Numbered from the stretch's first letter, positions 9,741 through 18,179 are shown. The stretch is 64,000 nt of DNA from Candidatus Methylopumilus sp. (GCA_024640945.1 JAHEEA010000030.1:62001-126000); one strand, 5' to 3'. A program made the numbers and translations. Notes: generated by a model from the letters alone, not told the origin.

Positions 9741-9959
9741 GCTTGATTATGAATTTAAGGTAAAAAAATGGGTGCAACTGGTGCACCCTAAAGGAGGAGA
9801 AAAGCAGCTTAGGAGTAAGCTCGCTTTTATATAAGCATTTAGCGTGCCAGCTTCTTTTTTGCGTTTGGTGAGCTTTAAAAACGATGTGAAACTCATAGTT
9901 AACTTGTTAATTAATAATGTTTTTAATCTTTAATCTTGAATGAACAAAAGGGAACTTGA
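9741..9959 (+). other. structured intergenic region between orn and crcB
   Basis: This 219-base gap contains a tandem GCTTGATTA, a 7-codon ORF (ATG at 9768, MGATGAP) preceded by AAGG, a perfect 7-bp hairpin GGGTGCA-ACTGG-TGCACCC (9770-9788), an orphan Shine-Dalgarno-like AAAGGAGGAG (9790-9799) with no start codon after it, and a 12-bp hairpin with one bulge (9800-9828) that ends in GCTTTTAT. The rest (9829-9959) is AT-rich without a feature I can name. See findings. Confidence 0.5.
9800..9828 (+). terminator. terminator-like long hairpin after orn
   Basis: AAAAGC-AGCTTA-GGAG-TAAGCT-C-GCTTTT: twelve base pairs with one bulged C and a GGAG loop. The U-run is short and lies partly inside the 3' arm. 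It could end transcription from orn or be part of a small structured RNA; the short T-tract makes the terminator role uncertain. Confidence 0.55.
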
Positions 9960-10343
9960 ATGGGGTGGACTGCTTTTTTTTCTGTGGGATTAGGTGCCGC
10001 AATTGGTGCATGGCTAAGATGGCTGCTCAGTTTAGGGCTTAATGCAGTATTCCCATTACTTCCACTTGGAACTTTGGTAGCTAATATGGTTGGTGGCTAC
10101 TTGATGGGTTTGGCCATGGGAATCATTGCGTTGGGTGGCATGGTCAGCCCAGAGTTGCGTTTGCTAGTCATCACAGGATTTCTTGGAGGCTTAACTACTT
10201 TTTCAACGTTCTCAGCAGAGTCTGTTAATTTATTTTCAAGAGGTGAATATGGCTGGGCTTCTATGCATTTGTTGAGCCATTTATTAGGGTCTCTTCTAAT
10301 GACAGGTCTTGGTTTATTAACTGTTCAATTGTTAAAACAATAA
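9960..10343 (+). CDS. crcB: fluoride exporter CrcB/Fluc
   Basis: Small dual-topology fluoride channel of the inner membrane with four hydrophobic segments in 127 aa. The family hallmarks 'GAAIGAWLRW', 'PLGTLVANMVGGYLMG' and 'GFLGGLTTFSTFSAE' (pore Phe/Thr/Ser residues) are intact. The start is the ATG at 9960 with GGGAAC upstream. I looked for a fluoride riboswitch in the 219 bases upstream and did not find one. The sensor kinase gene follows after a single base, so the genes are probably co-transcribed. Confidence 0.95.
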   Translation: MGWTAFFSVGLGAAIGAWLRWLLSLGLNAVFPLLPLGTLVANMVGGYLMGLAMGIIALGGMVSPELRLLVITGFLGGLTTFSTFSAESVNLFSRGEYGWASMHLLSHLLGSLLMTGLGLLTVQLLKQ

Positions 10344-10344
10344 T

Positions 10345-11682
10345 ATGAGCCTTAGATTAAGACTGAATTTACTGATTACTGCACTATCGTTAGCATTTAT
10401 GCTGGCTTCAGGCCTGGTGATTGTAAATGACGCACGTACTTCAATTAAAGAGCGAGTCGAAGCAGCCTCTCGTGTTACGGTTCAGTTATTAGATACGGTG
10501 ATTGTTAGCTCAGCGCTTAATCCTAGTTTGGGTAATACTACTGATGTATTGAATGCATTTTTACGATCTTTAGGTTATGTAAGAAGCAGTCAAATTACGC
10601 TATATGACATTCGCGGTAATGTCATGTATGAGTCACCACCTTCCCGTTATCGCAGTGAAATTCATCCACCTCAATGGTTCGTTAAAATGGTTGAGCCATC
10701 ACCTGAGGTGGTTCAAAGACCTGTGCGTTATGGCCTTTTAATCGTTAAATCAAGTGCTGCTGGCTCTATACGTGAGGCATGGCGAGGTGTTAGTCAGCTA
10801 ATGTGGATAGGCTTCGGCTTCTTTTTGCTACTCAATATTATGGTGTATTGGTTGCTTAGTTATTCATTACGTCCAGTAAATGACATTTTAGGCGCAATTA
10901 ACCGTATGGAGCAGGGTGATCTAACTGTCAGGTTGCAACCGATTAAGCTTCCTGAATTTGATCGTATTGGAAATAGCCTTAATCGGATGGCTGAGTCTTT
11001 GGAAGCTGAGCGGCAATTGGAAGAGAATAGGCAGTTAACGCAACTCATTCAGACTCATATTGAAGATGAGCGAAGAAGCCTTGCGCGTGAATTGCATGAT
11101 GAATTAGGTCAATACGTGACTGCAATTAAAACTTTTGCAGTTGGTATTGCTAATAAAACAGAAAGCAAAATGCCAGATGTTGCTTCTAATGCGCAAACAA
11201 TTGTTGCTGCTGCTAATCACATTTATGATGGGATGCATAACATCATTCGACATCTTCGACCGGGTGCGCTGGATAATCTTGGATTGTCAGAAACATTGCG
11301 CGATGCAGTGAATCATTGGCAAGCCAGTAACCCTGATATCCATTTTAATTTGAACTTGTCAGGTAATTTAGATGCCTTAGGGGAGTCTTTGAATATTAAT
11401 TTTTATCGAATTGTGCAGGAGTCAGTAACAAACGCCTTGCGTCATGCCAAGGCTTCGCGTTTAGATATTAATTTAATGCAAGCTAAAAATGGCGATGTGG
11501 TTTTAAACATTAAAGATAACGGCGTTGGGATGGAGAGTTTGGATGTTGATCAAACCCAACATTTTGGATTATTGGGAATGCGTGAGCGAACCCAAGCTTT
11601 GCACGGCACATTTAGTGTGGATTCTGCGCCTCAAAAAGGCACTTCTATTACAGTTAGCATTCCTAAGGAATATATTGCATGA
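10345..11682 (+). CDS. NarX/UhpB-type sensor histidine kinase
   Basis: Membrane sensor kinase: TM1 about residues 7-27, a periplasmic domain of about 125 aa, TM2 about 152-172, HAMP to about 225, HisKA_3 dimerisation domain with phospho-acceptor His251 in 'ARELHDELGQYVTA', and a HATPase_c domain with N-box 'ESVTNALRHAKA' and G-boxes 'DNGVGM' and 'FGLLGMRERTQAL'. The stimulus is unknown. Its stop overlaps the start of the response regulator by 4 bases (ATGA), so the pair is translationally coupled. It lies directly after crcB. Confidence 0.92.
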   Translation: MSLRLRLNLLITALSLAFMLASGLVIVNDARTSIKERVEAASRVTVQLLDTVIVSSALNPSLGNTTDVLNAFLRSLGYVRSSQITLYDIRGNVMYESPPSRYRSEIHPPQWFVKMVEPSPEVVQRPVRYGLLIVKSSAAGSIREAWRGVSQLMWIGFGFFLLLNIMVYWLLSYSLRPVNDILGAINRMEQGDLTVRLQPIKLPEFDRIGNSLNRMAESLEAERQLEENRQLTQLIQTHIEDERRSLARELHDELGQYVTAIKTFAVGIANKTESKMPDVASNAQTIVAAANHIYDGMHNIIRHLRPGALDNLGLSETLRDAVNHWQASNPDIHFNLNLSGNLDALGESLNINFYRIVQESVTNALRHAKASRLDINLMQAKNGDVVLNIKDNGVGMESLDVDQTQHFGLLGMRERTQALHGTFSVDSAPQKGTSITVSIPKEYIA

Positions 11683-12320
11683 GTACACCTATTAACGTTT
11701 TACTGGTTGATGATCACGCAGTCGTCCGTATGGGTTTTAAGATGTTGCTGGAGTCAGCTGCGGATATTAAGGTCGTTGCGGAAGCTGAAAGTGGTGAGCA
11801 AAGTATCAAGATGTATGTAGAACATAAGCCTGACGTTGTTGTGATGGATATCACAATGCCGGGGATTGGTGGCATTGAAGCGATTGATAGAATCATGGCT
11901 AAAGATAATTCAGCACGAATTTTAGTGCTATCTGCGCACGAGGATTCTGTTCATCCAAAACGCGTACTAAATGCCGGTGCAATGGGTTATCTAACTAAGA
12001 GAAGTGCGGCGGAAGAGTTAATAAAAGCGATTCGTATGGTGGCAAGCCGTAAAATGTATTTAGAGGCGAGCATTGCCCAACAAATGGCTATTCAGCAGTT
12101 AAATGGTGAGAAAAACCCTGTGGATGTGTTGTCTGACCGTGAGTTTGAAGTCTTTATGTCTCTGGCTAAGGGGCAAACGACTAATGAAATCGCTGAGATT
12201 TTGAGTTTGTCACCACGTACCGTTGGGACGCATTTGTATAATATTAAGCAGAAGCTAAATGCAAATAATTCAGCAGAGATTGCCTTGATTGCAATGCGTT
12301 CAGGCTTGATAGATCCTTGA
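11679..12320 (+). CDS. NarL/LuxR-family response regulator
   Basis: Partner of the preceding kinase. The receiver domain has the acidic pair in 'LLVDDHAVVRMGF', phospho-acceptor Asp57 in 'VVMDITMPG', Ser in 'LVLSAHED' and Lys in 'GYLTKRSAAEEL'. The C-terminal LuxR-type helix-turn-helix is 'LSDREFEVFMSLAKGQTTNEIAEILSLSPRTVGTHLYNIKQKL'. The length of 213 aa is standard. Targets are unknown. It converges with the DMT transporter gene, whose stop directly follows. Confidence 0.93.
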   Translation: MSTPINVLLVDDHAVVRMGFKMLLESAADIKVVAEAESGEQSIKMYVEHKPDVVVMDITMPGIGGIEAIDRIMAKDNSARILVLSAHEDSVHPKRVLNAGAMGYLTKRSAAEELIKAIRMVASRKMYLEASIAQQMAIQQLNGEKNPVDVLSDREFEVFMSLAKGQTTNEIAEILSLSPRTVGTHLYNIKQKLNANNSAEIALIAMRSGLIDP

Positions 12321-13181
12321 TTAGCTTTTATTTCGTGCGTTGGCAACGACGCTCATTACGCCACTACTAATAATCATAATTATCGCGAGCCAGCGCTCAG
12401 CTGACAGCAATTCATTCCAAATTAATATTCCAAATAAGCTCGCTAAAACAACAGTGCTGTAAGCTAGACTACCTACAACAAGTGGGTTTCCTGTGCGATA
12501 TGCACGCGTCATTGCAAGTTGTGCGATGGTGGCACATAAACCTAGGCCTATGAGTGTGGGGGCGTCTTGCCAGGTAATGGAATTGAAATGGTGAATCAGC
12601 ATCCATGCGCCGCCACCTATTGTGCAAACCAATGAGAAGTAAAAAACTGTCCGCCAATCAGGCTCTCCAGCACGGCCAAGTTGGGTGACATGGACGTAGA
12701 CTAGTCCAGCTAATAAGCCAGAAAGCAGTCCTAATCCACCCGCCAATAGTTCACCATGATGAATGCTGGGTTTGAGTAGTAACGTAACCCCAAGAAATCC
12801 TGTCATTAGTGCAACGATTAGAATTTTCCGTGGCTTTTCTTTGAGGGCAAAAGTTAAGATGGCTGCCATTGCAAGGGGAGATGTGTAATTAAGAGTGATT
12901 GAGGTTGCAAGCGGCAGTTGTCCAATCGCATAAAAGAACATGACCATCGAAATAAATCCAATAATGGATCTCGACATTTGTTTGCTAAGGTAAGGCGTTT
13001 TTAAAGAAAGTTTTTTTATTTTCACATAAGAGAAAATAAAAACTAAGCCAAATAGTGAGCGGTAAAAGACCAGTTCAGCGCTTGAGAATTTGATTGAGGC
13101 GATCTTAACTAAAACGCCCATAATTGCGAAAAAGAATGCTGCAACCAGCATCCATAAACTACCGAATTTAAATTGATTCAC
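12321..13181 (-). CDS. EamA/DMT-family membrane transporter
   Basis: Inner-membrane transporter of the drug/metabolite superfamily with ten hydrophobic segments arranged as two EamA repeats. Typical segments are 'FFFAIMGVLVKIA', 'YTSPLAMAAILTFALKEKP' and 'IAQLAMTRAYRTGNPLVVGSLAYSTVVLASLFGILIWNE'. The substrate cannot be read from the sequence. Its start overlaps the stop of the upstream Rieske oxygenase gene by 4 bases, so the two are probably translated from one message and may act in one pathway. Confidence 0.87.
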   Translation of the reverse strand: MNQFKFGSLWMLVAAFFFAIMGVLVKIASIKFSSAELVFYRSLFGLVFIFSYVKIKKLSLKTPYLSKQMSRSIIGFISMVMFFYAIGQLPLATSITLNYTSPLAMAAILTFALKEKPRKILIVALMTGFLGVTLLLKPSIHHGELLAGGLGLLSGLLAGLVYVHVTQLGRAGEPDWRTVFYFSLVCTIGGGAWMLIHHFNSITWQDAPTLIGLGLCATIAQLAMTRAYRTGNPLVVGSLAYSTVVLASLFGILIWNELLSAERWLAIIMIISSGVMSVVANARNKS

Positions 13182-14284
13182 AGGTTCGGTTCTAGTTGCT
13201 TACGCAACCATAAGTGGAAGTGCTCTAAGCCGGTTTCCATTGGGTGTTGATAAGGCCCACGTTCATCAAGGTTGTTAGCAAAAAGTGCTTTACGGCCGTC
13301 ATGCATGCGTTGGCAAATTTCCTTGTCTTCTATGGCTGTTTCTTCATAAGCAGCTTGTTGTGCTGCAATATATTCGCGTTCAAATAACACAATATCTTCT
13401 GGATAGTAGAATTCAACGACATTGCTACATGCATCTACCCCTCTAGGGATAATATGCGAGACAACAAGCACGTTGGGATACCATTCAATCATTAAGAATG
13501 GATAGTACACCATCCAAATTGCACCTGCTTTAGGTAATTGATGGCCTTGGTATTGTTTGACTTGGTTTTGCCAAGATTGGTAAATAGCTGAGCCGGTTTT
13601 ACTATTGGGCGGTTTGTAGCCAACTGTCTGAACACTGTATTCATCCCCGAATTCCCACTTAAGTGCATTGCAGTCGACAAATTGATTGAGTCCAGGGTGG
13701 AAGGGGCCAACATGGTAATCTTCCAAATAGACTTCAATAAAGGTTTTCCAGTTGAAGTTGTATTCTTCCACCATGACACGATCAAGCATGTAGTTAGTGA
13801 AATCAAAGTCTTGTTTGCAACCTAGCTTTGCCAAGTCTTGCGCAATATTACGTTGACCCTCAAATAGCAGACCATTCCAGCTTGTTAGCTTGCTCGAGTT
13901 TAAGTGTAAGCAGGGATTTTCACTAAAATGAGGTGCTCCTAGCAATTCACCATCTAGATTGTAAGTCCATCGATGTAGTGGGCAAACGATATGTTGTGTA
14001 TGCCCTTTGCCATTAAGCATAAGTGCTTGCCTATGGCGACAGATGTTGCTGGTGAGGTTGATACCTTGTTGCGAATGAACCAGTGCTTTTGCGTCTTGCA
14101 TCCACGCCAAGGTATAAAAGTCGCCCTGGTTGGGGGTCATTAATTCATGCCCGACATATTTGGGAGCATTGGCAAATAGTGTTTTCTGCTCCAACGTATA
14201 AATCGCTGGATCCGTATACCAAGCTACTGGCAATTGCGACGTGGCTTGCTGATTGATGGGTGTATTAGTGACAGATAACATCAT
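13178..14284 (-). CDS. Rieske-type aromatic-ring-hydroxylating oxygenase, alpha-subunit-like
   Basis: Non-heme iron oxygenase of the RHO alpha-subunit/SRPBCC family. The Rieske [2Fe-2S] motif C-x-H...C-x2-H is in 'CRHRQALMLNGKGHTQHIVCPLHRW'. The mononuclear iron site is in 'EVYLEDYHVGPFHPGL' (two His). No ferredoxin, reductase or beta subunit is nearby, so electron donors must be encoded elsewhere. The length of 368 aa is usual for single-subunit types that act on quaternary amines, sterols or pigments; which one applies here is not evident. It is followed, with overlap, by an EamA transporter. Confidence 0.85.
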   Translation of the reverse strand: MMLSVTNTPINQQATSQLPVAWYTDPAIYTLEQKTLFANAPKYVGHELMTPNQGDFYTLAWMQDAKALVHSQQGINLTSNICRHRQALMLNGKGHTQHIVCPLHRWTYNLDGELLGAPHFSENPCLHLNSSKLTSWNGLLFEGQRNIAQDLAKLGCKQDFDFTNYMLDRVMVEEYNFNWKTFIEVYLEDYHVGPFHPGLNQFVDCNALKWEFGDEYSVQTVGYKPPNSKTGSAIYQSWQNQVKQYQGHQLPKAGAIWMVYYPFLMIEWYPNVLVVSHIIPRGVDACSNVVEFYYPEDIVLFEREYIAAQQAAYEETAIEDKEICQRMHDGRKALFANNLDERGPYQHPMETGLEHFHLWLRKQLEPNL

Positions 14285-14615
14285 GCTAACAATTAAATCT
14301 GAATTTCTATTTATTTTTTAAAATTAATGGCTTGTATTGAGTGGCTTGAAAGCTGCTTCATGCCATTTTCTGGCAGGGTGTGAATTTTGCCTTAACCTTA
14401 ATTTTTTTCAAGTTAATTTTATATTAAAACGACTTATTTGTTGCTTGATTCGCAATGAGATTTTCCTAGGTGAGGGGTGCTTAAATCTTGCTAAAAATGG
14501 CATTTTGAGATAATCTCGAGGCTAATTAATTATAAATTTATTATTTGGCGGCTAACCCGCCTTTTCTTTTTTAAGAGCGCCAAAAGCGTTTCAATGAGTT
14601 TTGAGTAGAACCCAC
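14285..14615. other. 331-base divergent intergenic region, Rieske gene / argD
   Basis: AT-rich spacer that must hold promoters for both divergent genes. On the plus strand I see TTGAGA (14505) with a weak AATTAT 17 bases on, a short palindrome GAGATAATCTC, and a GC-rich hairpin with a T-run (14547-14572, listed separately). No ORF, tRNA or repeat was recognised. Confidence 0.5.
14547..14572 (+). terminator. terminator-like hairpin in the argD leader
   Basis: GGCGG-CTAAC-CCGCC followed by TTTTCTTTTTT, 44 bases before the argD ATG. No gene on the plus strand ends here, so it is either a leader attenuator or 5' structure of argD mRNA, or it terminates an unannotated transcript from 14285-14546. 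Confidence 0.6.
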
Positions 14616-15794
14616 ATGTCACATTTGATGAATACCTACGCTAGGCAACCTGTTAGCTTTGTAAAAGGCGAAGGGGTCTGGCTATATGATGCTGAAGGCA
14701 ATCGTTATTTAGATGCTTTAGCTGGCGTTGCGGTAAATGGTTTAGGTCATGCGCATCCTAAATTGGTTAAGGCGATTAGCGAACAAGCCGCTAAATTGAT
14801 TCATGTATCCAATGTTTATCACATCAATGAGCAAGAGCAGCTTGCTGATAAGTTATGTGAAATTTCTGGCATGGATAAAGTGTTTTTCTGTAATTCAGGT
14901 TGTGAGGCAAATGAAGCTTCAATTAAATTGGCGCGTTTGTATGGTCACAACAAAGGAATTAAGAATCCAGAAATTATCGTCATGGAGAAATCATTCCATG
15001 GTCGAACCTTAGCGACTTTGTCAGCTACTGGGAATCGTAAGACACAGGCAGGCTTCGAGCCACTGGTGAGCGGTTTTGTTCGTGTTCCATTTGATGATGT
15101 TGAAGCAATCAAGCAAGTTGCAGCACGCAATCCTAATGTCGTTGCTATTTTGGTGGAGCCGGTTCAAGGTGAGGGCGGGATTAATATTCCACATGATGCT
15201 AAAGGCTATTTAGAGCAATTACGTGGGATTTGTGATGCTAATGGCTGGTTGTTGATGTTAGATGAAGTGCAAACAGGCATTGGCCGTACGGGTACTTGGT
15301 TTGCATTTCAGCATACTAATATCGTGCCTGATGTAATGTCTCTGGCTAAAGGTTTGGGTTCAGGTGTTCCTATCGGTGCTTGCGTAGCTAAGGGTGTTGC
15401 AGCAGAGACTTTCACCTACGGTAAGCACGGTTCAACTTTTGGTGGTAATCCATTAGCGACGGCTGCTGGCTTTGCTACATTGAAAACAATTCAAGAAGAT
15501 GATTTACGTGCCCATGCTGAAGCAATGGGCGATATCATCTGTAATGGTTTACGTAGCGCGCTTGTTGGTGAAAGTGGCGTAACAACAATTCGTAACGCTG
15601 GCTTGATGATTGGTATTGAGCTTGATCGACCATGTGGTGATTTAGTTAAGCGTGCCTTAGCAGAAAAACTGTTAATCAATGTCACTGCCGATAAGGTGGT
15701 GCGTTTATTACCTCCACTTGTGATTAATCAAGCTGAGGCTGAACAATTAGTCGCTATTTTAGCTAAGCTGATTAAGCAGTTTTTAAACGAATAA
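14616..15794 (+). CDS. argD: acetylornithine aminotransferase
   Basis: Class III PLP aminotransferase that transfers the amino group of glutamate to N-acetylglutamate semialdehyde in arginine synthesis; it may also serve in lysine synthesis as a succinyl-DAP aminotransferase. The PLP Lys is in 'SLAKGLGSGVPIGA'; also visible are 'CNSGCEANEASIKLAR', 'FHGRTLATLSATGN' and 'LMLDEVQTGIGRTG'. The ORF track starts at TTG 14601, but homologues begin 'MSH(L/V)MNTYARQPV', so the ATG at 14616 is chosen (392 aa). argF and argG follow on the same strand. Confidence 0.95.
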   Translation: MSHLMNTYARQPVSFVKGEGVWLYDAEGNRYLDALAGVAVNGLGHAHPKLVKAISEQAAKLIHVSNVYHINEQEQLADKLCEISGMDKVFFCNSGCEANEASIKLARLYGHNKGIKNPEIIVMEKSFHGRTLATLSATGNRKTQAGFEPLVSGFVRVPFDDVEAIKQVAARNPNVVAILVEPVQGEGGINIPHDAKGYLEQLRGICDANGWLLMLDEVQTGIGRTGTWFAFQHTNIVPDVMSLAKGLGSGVPIGACVAKGVAAETFTYGKHGSTFGGNPLATAAGFATLKTIQEDDLRAHAEAMGDIICNGLRSALVGESGVTTIRNAGLMIGIELDRPCGDLVKRALAEKLLINVTADKVVRLLPPLVINQAEAEQLVAILAKLIKQFLNE

Positions 15795-15833
15795 TATTTG
15801 TAATTAAAAAAATCCAAATTTTTGGTAAACAAC

Positions 15834-16751
15834 ATGTCTATTAAACACTTTTTACAATTTAATGATTTATCGCGTGACGAACTCAATTATATATTTGATC
15901 GTGCGTTATGGATTAAGGCTCAATTTAAAGCCTACCAACAGTATTGGCCTTTATCTGATCGTACTTTGGTGATGATTTTTGAAAAAGCGAGTACCCGTAC
16001 ACGCTTATCATTTGAAGCTGGCATGCAGCAATTGGGTGGTTCCGCAATATATTTAAATACGCGCGACTCACAATTGGGGCGTGGTGAGCCTGTAGAAGAT
16101 GCTGCACAAGTTATCTCTCGTATGAGTGACATCGTGATGATTCGTACTTTTGAGCAAGAAATTATTGAGCGCTTTGCAGCTAACTCACGTGTGCCAGTGA
16201 TTAATGGCTTAACCAACGAGTACCACCCTTGCCAAATTTTAGCTGATATCTTGACTTTTATTGAGCATCGCGGCCCGATTCAAGGTAAGACAGTGGCATG
16301 GATTGGTGATTCCAATAACGTATGCAATACCTGGCTGCAAGCTGCAGAAGTGTTAGATTTTAACGTTCATGTTTCTACACCTCCAGGATATGAAGTTGAG
16401 CCTGAACGCGCTAACTTATATGGCGACAGTCATTACGAAGAGTTCGCTGATCCGATGGAAGCGGCGCGCGATGCGGACTTGGTGACTACAGATGTTTGGA
16501 CATCGATGGGCTTTGAAGCTGAAAACGAAGAGCGTATGCGTGACTTCGCTGATTGGCAGGTTGATGCTGACATGATGCGCGTTGCGAAGAGTGACGCACT
16601 TTTTATGCATTGCCTTCCAGCGCACCGAGGTGAAGAAGTTTCTGCGGATGTGATTGATGGTAAACACTCAGTTGTTTGGGATGAAGCTGAAAATAGATTG
16701 CATGTGCAAAAGGCACTCATGGAGTACCTTTTGTTGGGGCGGATTAAATAG
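15834..16751 (+). CDS. argF: ornithine carbamoyltransferase
   Basis: Forms citrulline from ornithine and carbamoyl phosphate in the arginine pathway. The carbamoyl phosphate site 'STRTR', 'HPCQILAD', and the ornithine site 'HCLPAHRGEEVS' are intact. The ATG at 15834 (MSIKHFLQF) is preferred to the TTG at 15822. The 305 aa length is complete and the C-terminus reads 'VQKALMEYLLLGRIK'. A second, diverged copy of this C-terminus lies 70 bases downstream (16820-16867), which suggests that this argF allele replaced an earlier one by recombination. Confidence 0.96.
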   Translation: MSIKHFLQFNDLSRDELNYIFDRALWIKAQFKAYQQYWPLSDRTLVMIFEKASTRTRLSFEAGMQQLGGSAIYLNTRDSQLGRGEPVEDAAQVISRMSDIVMIRTFEQEIIERFAANSRVPVINGLTNEYHPCQILADILTFIEHRGPIQGKTVAWIGDSNNVCNTWLQAAEVLDFNVHVSTPPGYEVEPERANLYGDSHYEEFADPMEAARDADLVTTDVWTSMGFEAENEERMRDFADWQVDADMMRVAKSDALFMHCLPAHRGEEVSADVIDGKHSVVWDEAENRLHVQKALMEYLLLGRIK

Positions 16752-16761
16752 CATAAGCTAT

Positions 16762-16803
16762 TTCGGCGTAGGCTAACCTTTAGGTTAAGCGAGAGCGGCC
16801 GAA
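16762..16803. repeat. imperfect inverted repeat at the argF duplication junction
   Basis: Outer arms TTCGGC / GCCGAA and inner arms TAACCT-TT-AGGTTA form a palindromic 42-base unit between the end of argF and the duplicated argF tail. It resembles a short palindromic intergenic element. No run of T follows, so it does not look like a simple terminator. Confidence 0.6.
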
Positions 16804-16819
16804 GCCAGAATCGCCCAAT

Positions 16820-16867
16820 GTGCAAAAGGCGCTAATGGAGTACCTATTGCTTGGGCGTGTTAAGTAA
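16820..16867 (+). pseudogene. remnant 3' end of a second argF allele
   Basis: These 48 bases translate as VQKALMEYLLLGRVK and a stop. That is the argF C-terminus (VQKALMEYLLLGRIK) again, but with changes in eight of sixteen codons, nearly all synonymous (ctt/cta, ttg/ctt, cgg/cgt, aaa/aag). Upstream codons (16805-16819) no longer align well. The synonymous pattern shows that it descends from a functional homologous argF rather than from decay of a tandem copy. It lies just before the argG leader. Confidence 0.85.
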
Positions 16868-16906
16868 TTATACAAACAAAAATTTTGGGATCAGGAAAAA
16901 GAAGTA

Positions 16907-18130
16907 ATGAGTGATATTAAAAAAGTAGTGTTGGCATATTCAGGCGGTCTTGATACTTCCGTCATCTTGAAATGGCTTCAAGATGAATATAAATGCGAAG
17001 TAGTGACATTTACTGCTGACTTGGGTCAGGGTGAAGAGTTGGAACCTGCTCGTGCTAAAGCCACCGCAGCTGGTGTTAAAGAGATTTACATCGATGATGT
17101 GCGTGAAGAGTTCGTGCGTGATTTTGTTTTTCCTATGTTCCGTGCAAATACCGTATATGAAGGCGAATACTTATTAGGCACTTCAATTGCGCGACCGCTC
17201 ATTGCGAAACGTTTAATTGAAATTGCGAATGAAACGGGTGCTGATGCGATCTCTCATGGCGCAACAGGTAAAGGTAACGACCAAGTACGTTTTGAATTAG
17301 GTGCTTATGCACTTAAACCTAATATTCATATTATCGCGCCATGGCGTGAGTGGGATTTGCTTTCACGTGAAAAGCTTTTAGCTTACGCAGAAAAACATGG
17401 CATTCCTGTTGAGATGAAACATAAGCAGGGTGGCAGTCCATATAGTATGGATGCAAACTTATTGCATATCTCTTATGAAGGTCGTCATTTAGAAAACCCA
17501 GCGGCTGAAGCTGAAGAAGATATGTGGCGTTGGACAGTTTCGCCAGAAAAAGCGCCTGATGCAGCTGAGTACTTGGATATTGAGTATGTGAATGGTGATC
17601 CTGTTGCTTTAAATGGTCAAAAAATGAAGGCGCATGAAATCTTGGCGCAATTGAACGCGGTTGGAGGTAAACACGGAATTGGCCGTTTAGATTTGGTTGA
17701 GAATCGTTACGTGGGCATGAAATCACGTGGATGTTACGAAACGCCAGGCGGTACAATTTTATTGAAAGCGCACCGTGCGATTGAATCAATCACTTTAGAT
17801 CGTGAAGTTGCGCATCTGAAAGATGATTTAATGCCACGTTACGCCAGCATGATTTACAACGGTTATTGGTGGAGCCCAGAGCGTTTGGCTTTGCAAACAC
17901 TAATTGATCACACACAAAAAACAGTGAATGGCTGGGTGCGCTTGAAGTTGTACAAAGGCAATGTCATCGTGGCTGGACGTGATTCAAAAACAGACTCATT
18001 GTTCGATCCTAATATCGCAACTTTTGAAGATGATAAAGGCGCTTATGATCAAAAAGATGCAGCTGGATTTATTAAGTTGAATGCTTTGAGATTACGTATT
18101 GCTGCAAATTTGCATCAGAAAAAACGTTAA
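16907..18130 (+). CDS. argG: argininosuccinate synthase
   Basis: ATP-dependent joining of citrulline and aspartate, the penultimate arginine step. The N-type ATP pyrophosphatase P-loop is '[16 protein letters not shown]'. Also visible are '[15 protein letters not shown]', '[16 protein letters not shown]', '[22 protein letters not shown]' and '[19 protein letters not shown]'. The 407 aa length is typical of the type found in most proteobacteria. A good ribosome-binding site (AGGAAAAAGAAG) precedes the ATG. Confidence 0.97.
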   Translation: MSDIKKVVLAYSGGLDTSVILKWLQDEYKCEVVTFTADLGQGEELEPARAKATAAGVKEIYIDDVREEFVRDFVFPMFRANTVYEGEYLLGTSIARPLIAKRLIEIANETGADAISHGATGKGNDQVRFELGAYALKPNIHIIAPWREWDLLSREKLLAYAEKHGIPVEMKHKQGGSPYSMDANLLHISYEGRHLENPAAEAEEDMWRWTVSPEKAPDAAEYLDIEYVNGDPVALNGQKMKAHEILAQLNAVGGKHGIGRLDLVENRYVGMKSRGCYETPGGTILLKAHRAIESITLDREVAHLKDDLMPRYASMIYNGYWWSPERLALQTLIDHTQKTVNGWVRLKLYKGNVIVAGRDSKTDSLFDPNIATFEDDKGAYDQKDAAGFIKLNALRLRIAANLHQKKR

Positions 18131-18179
18131 TTTATTAAATTAACAAAATAATATAACCCATTAAATTTAAGGAAATATC

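Noticed and set aside
9741-9959. Fluoride riboswitch upstream of crcB
   Set aside because: I looked for the conserved crcB-motif core and its pseudoknot segments and found none; the two hairpins here do not fit that fold.
16762-16803. Integron attC-like site
   Set aside because: It has inverted arms, but there are no proper R'/R'' core sites (RYYYAAC/GTTRRRY in the correct order), and no integrase or cassette array is nearby.
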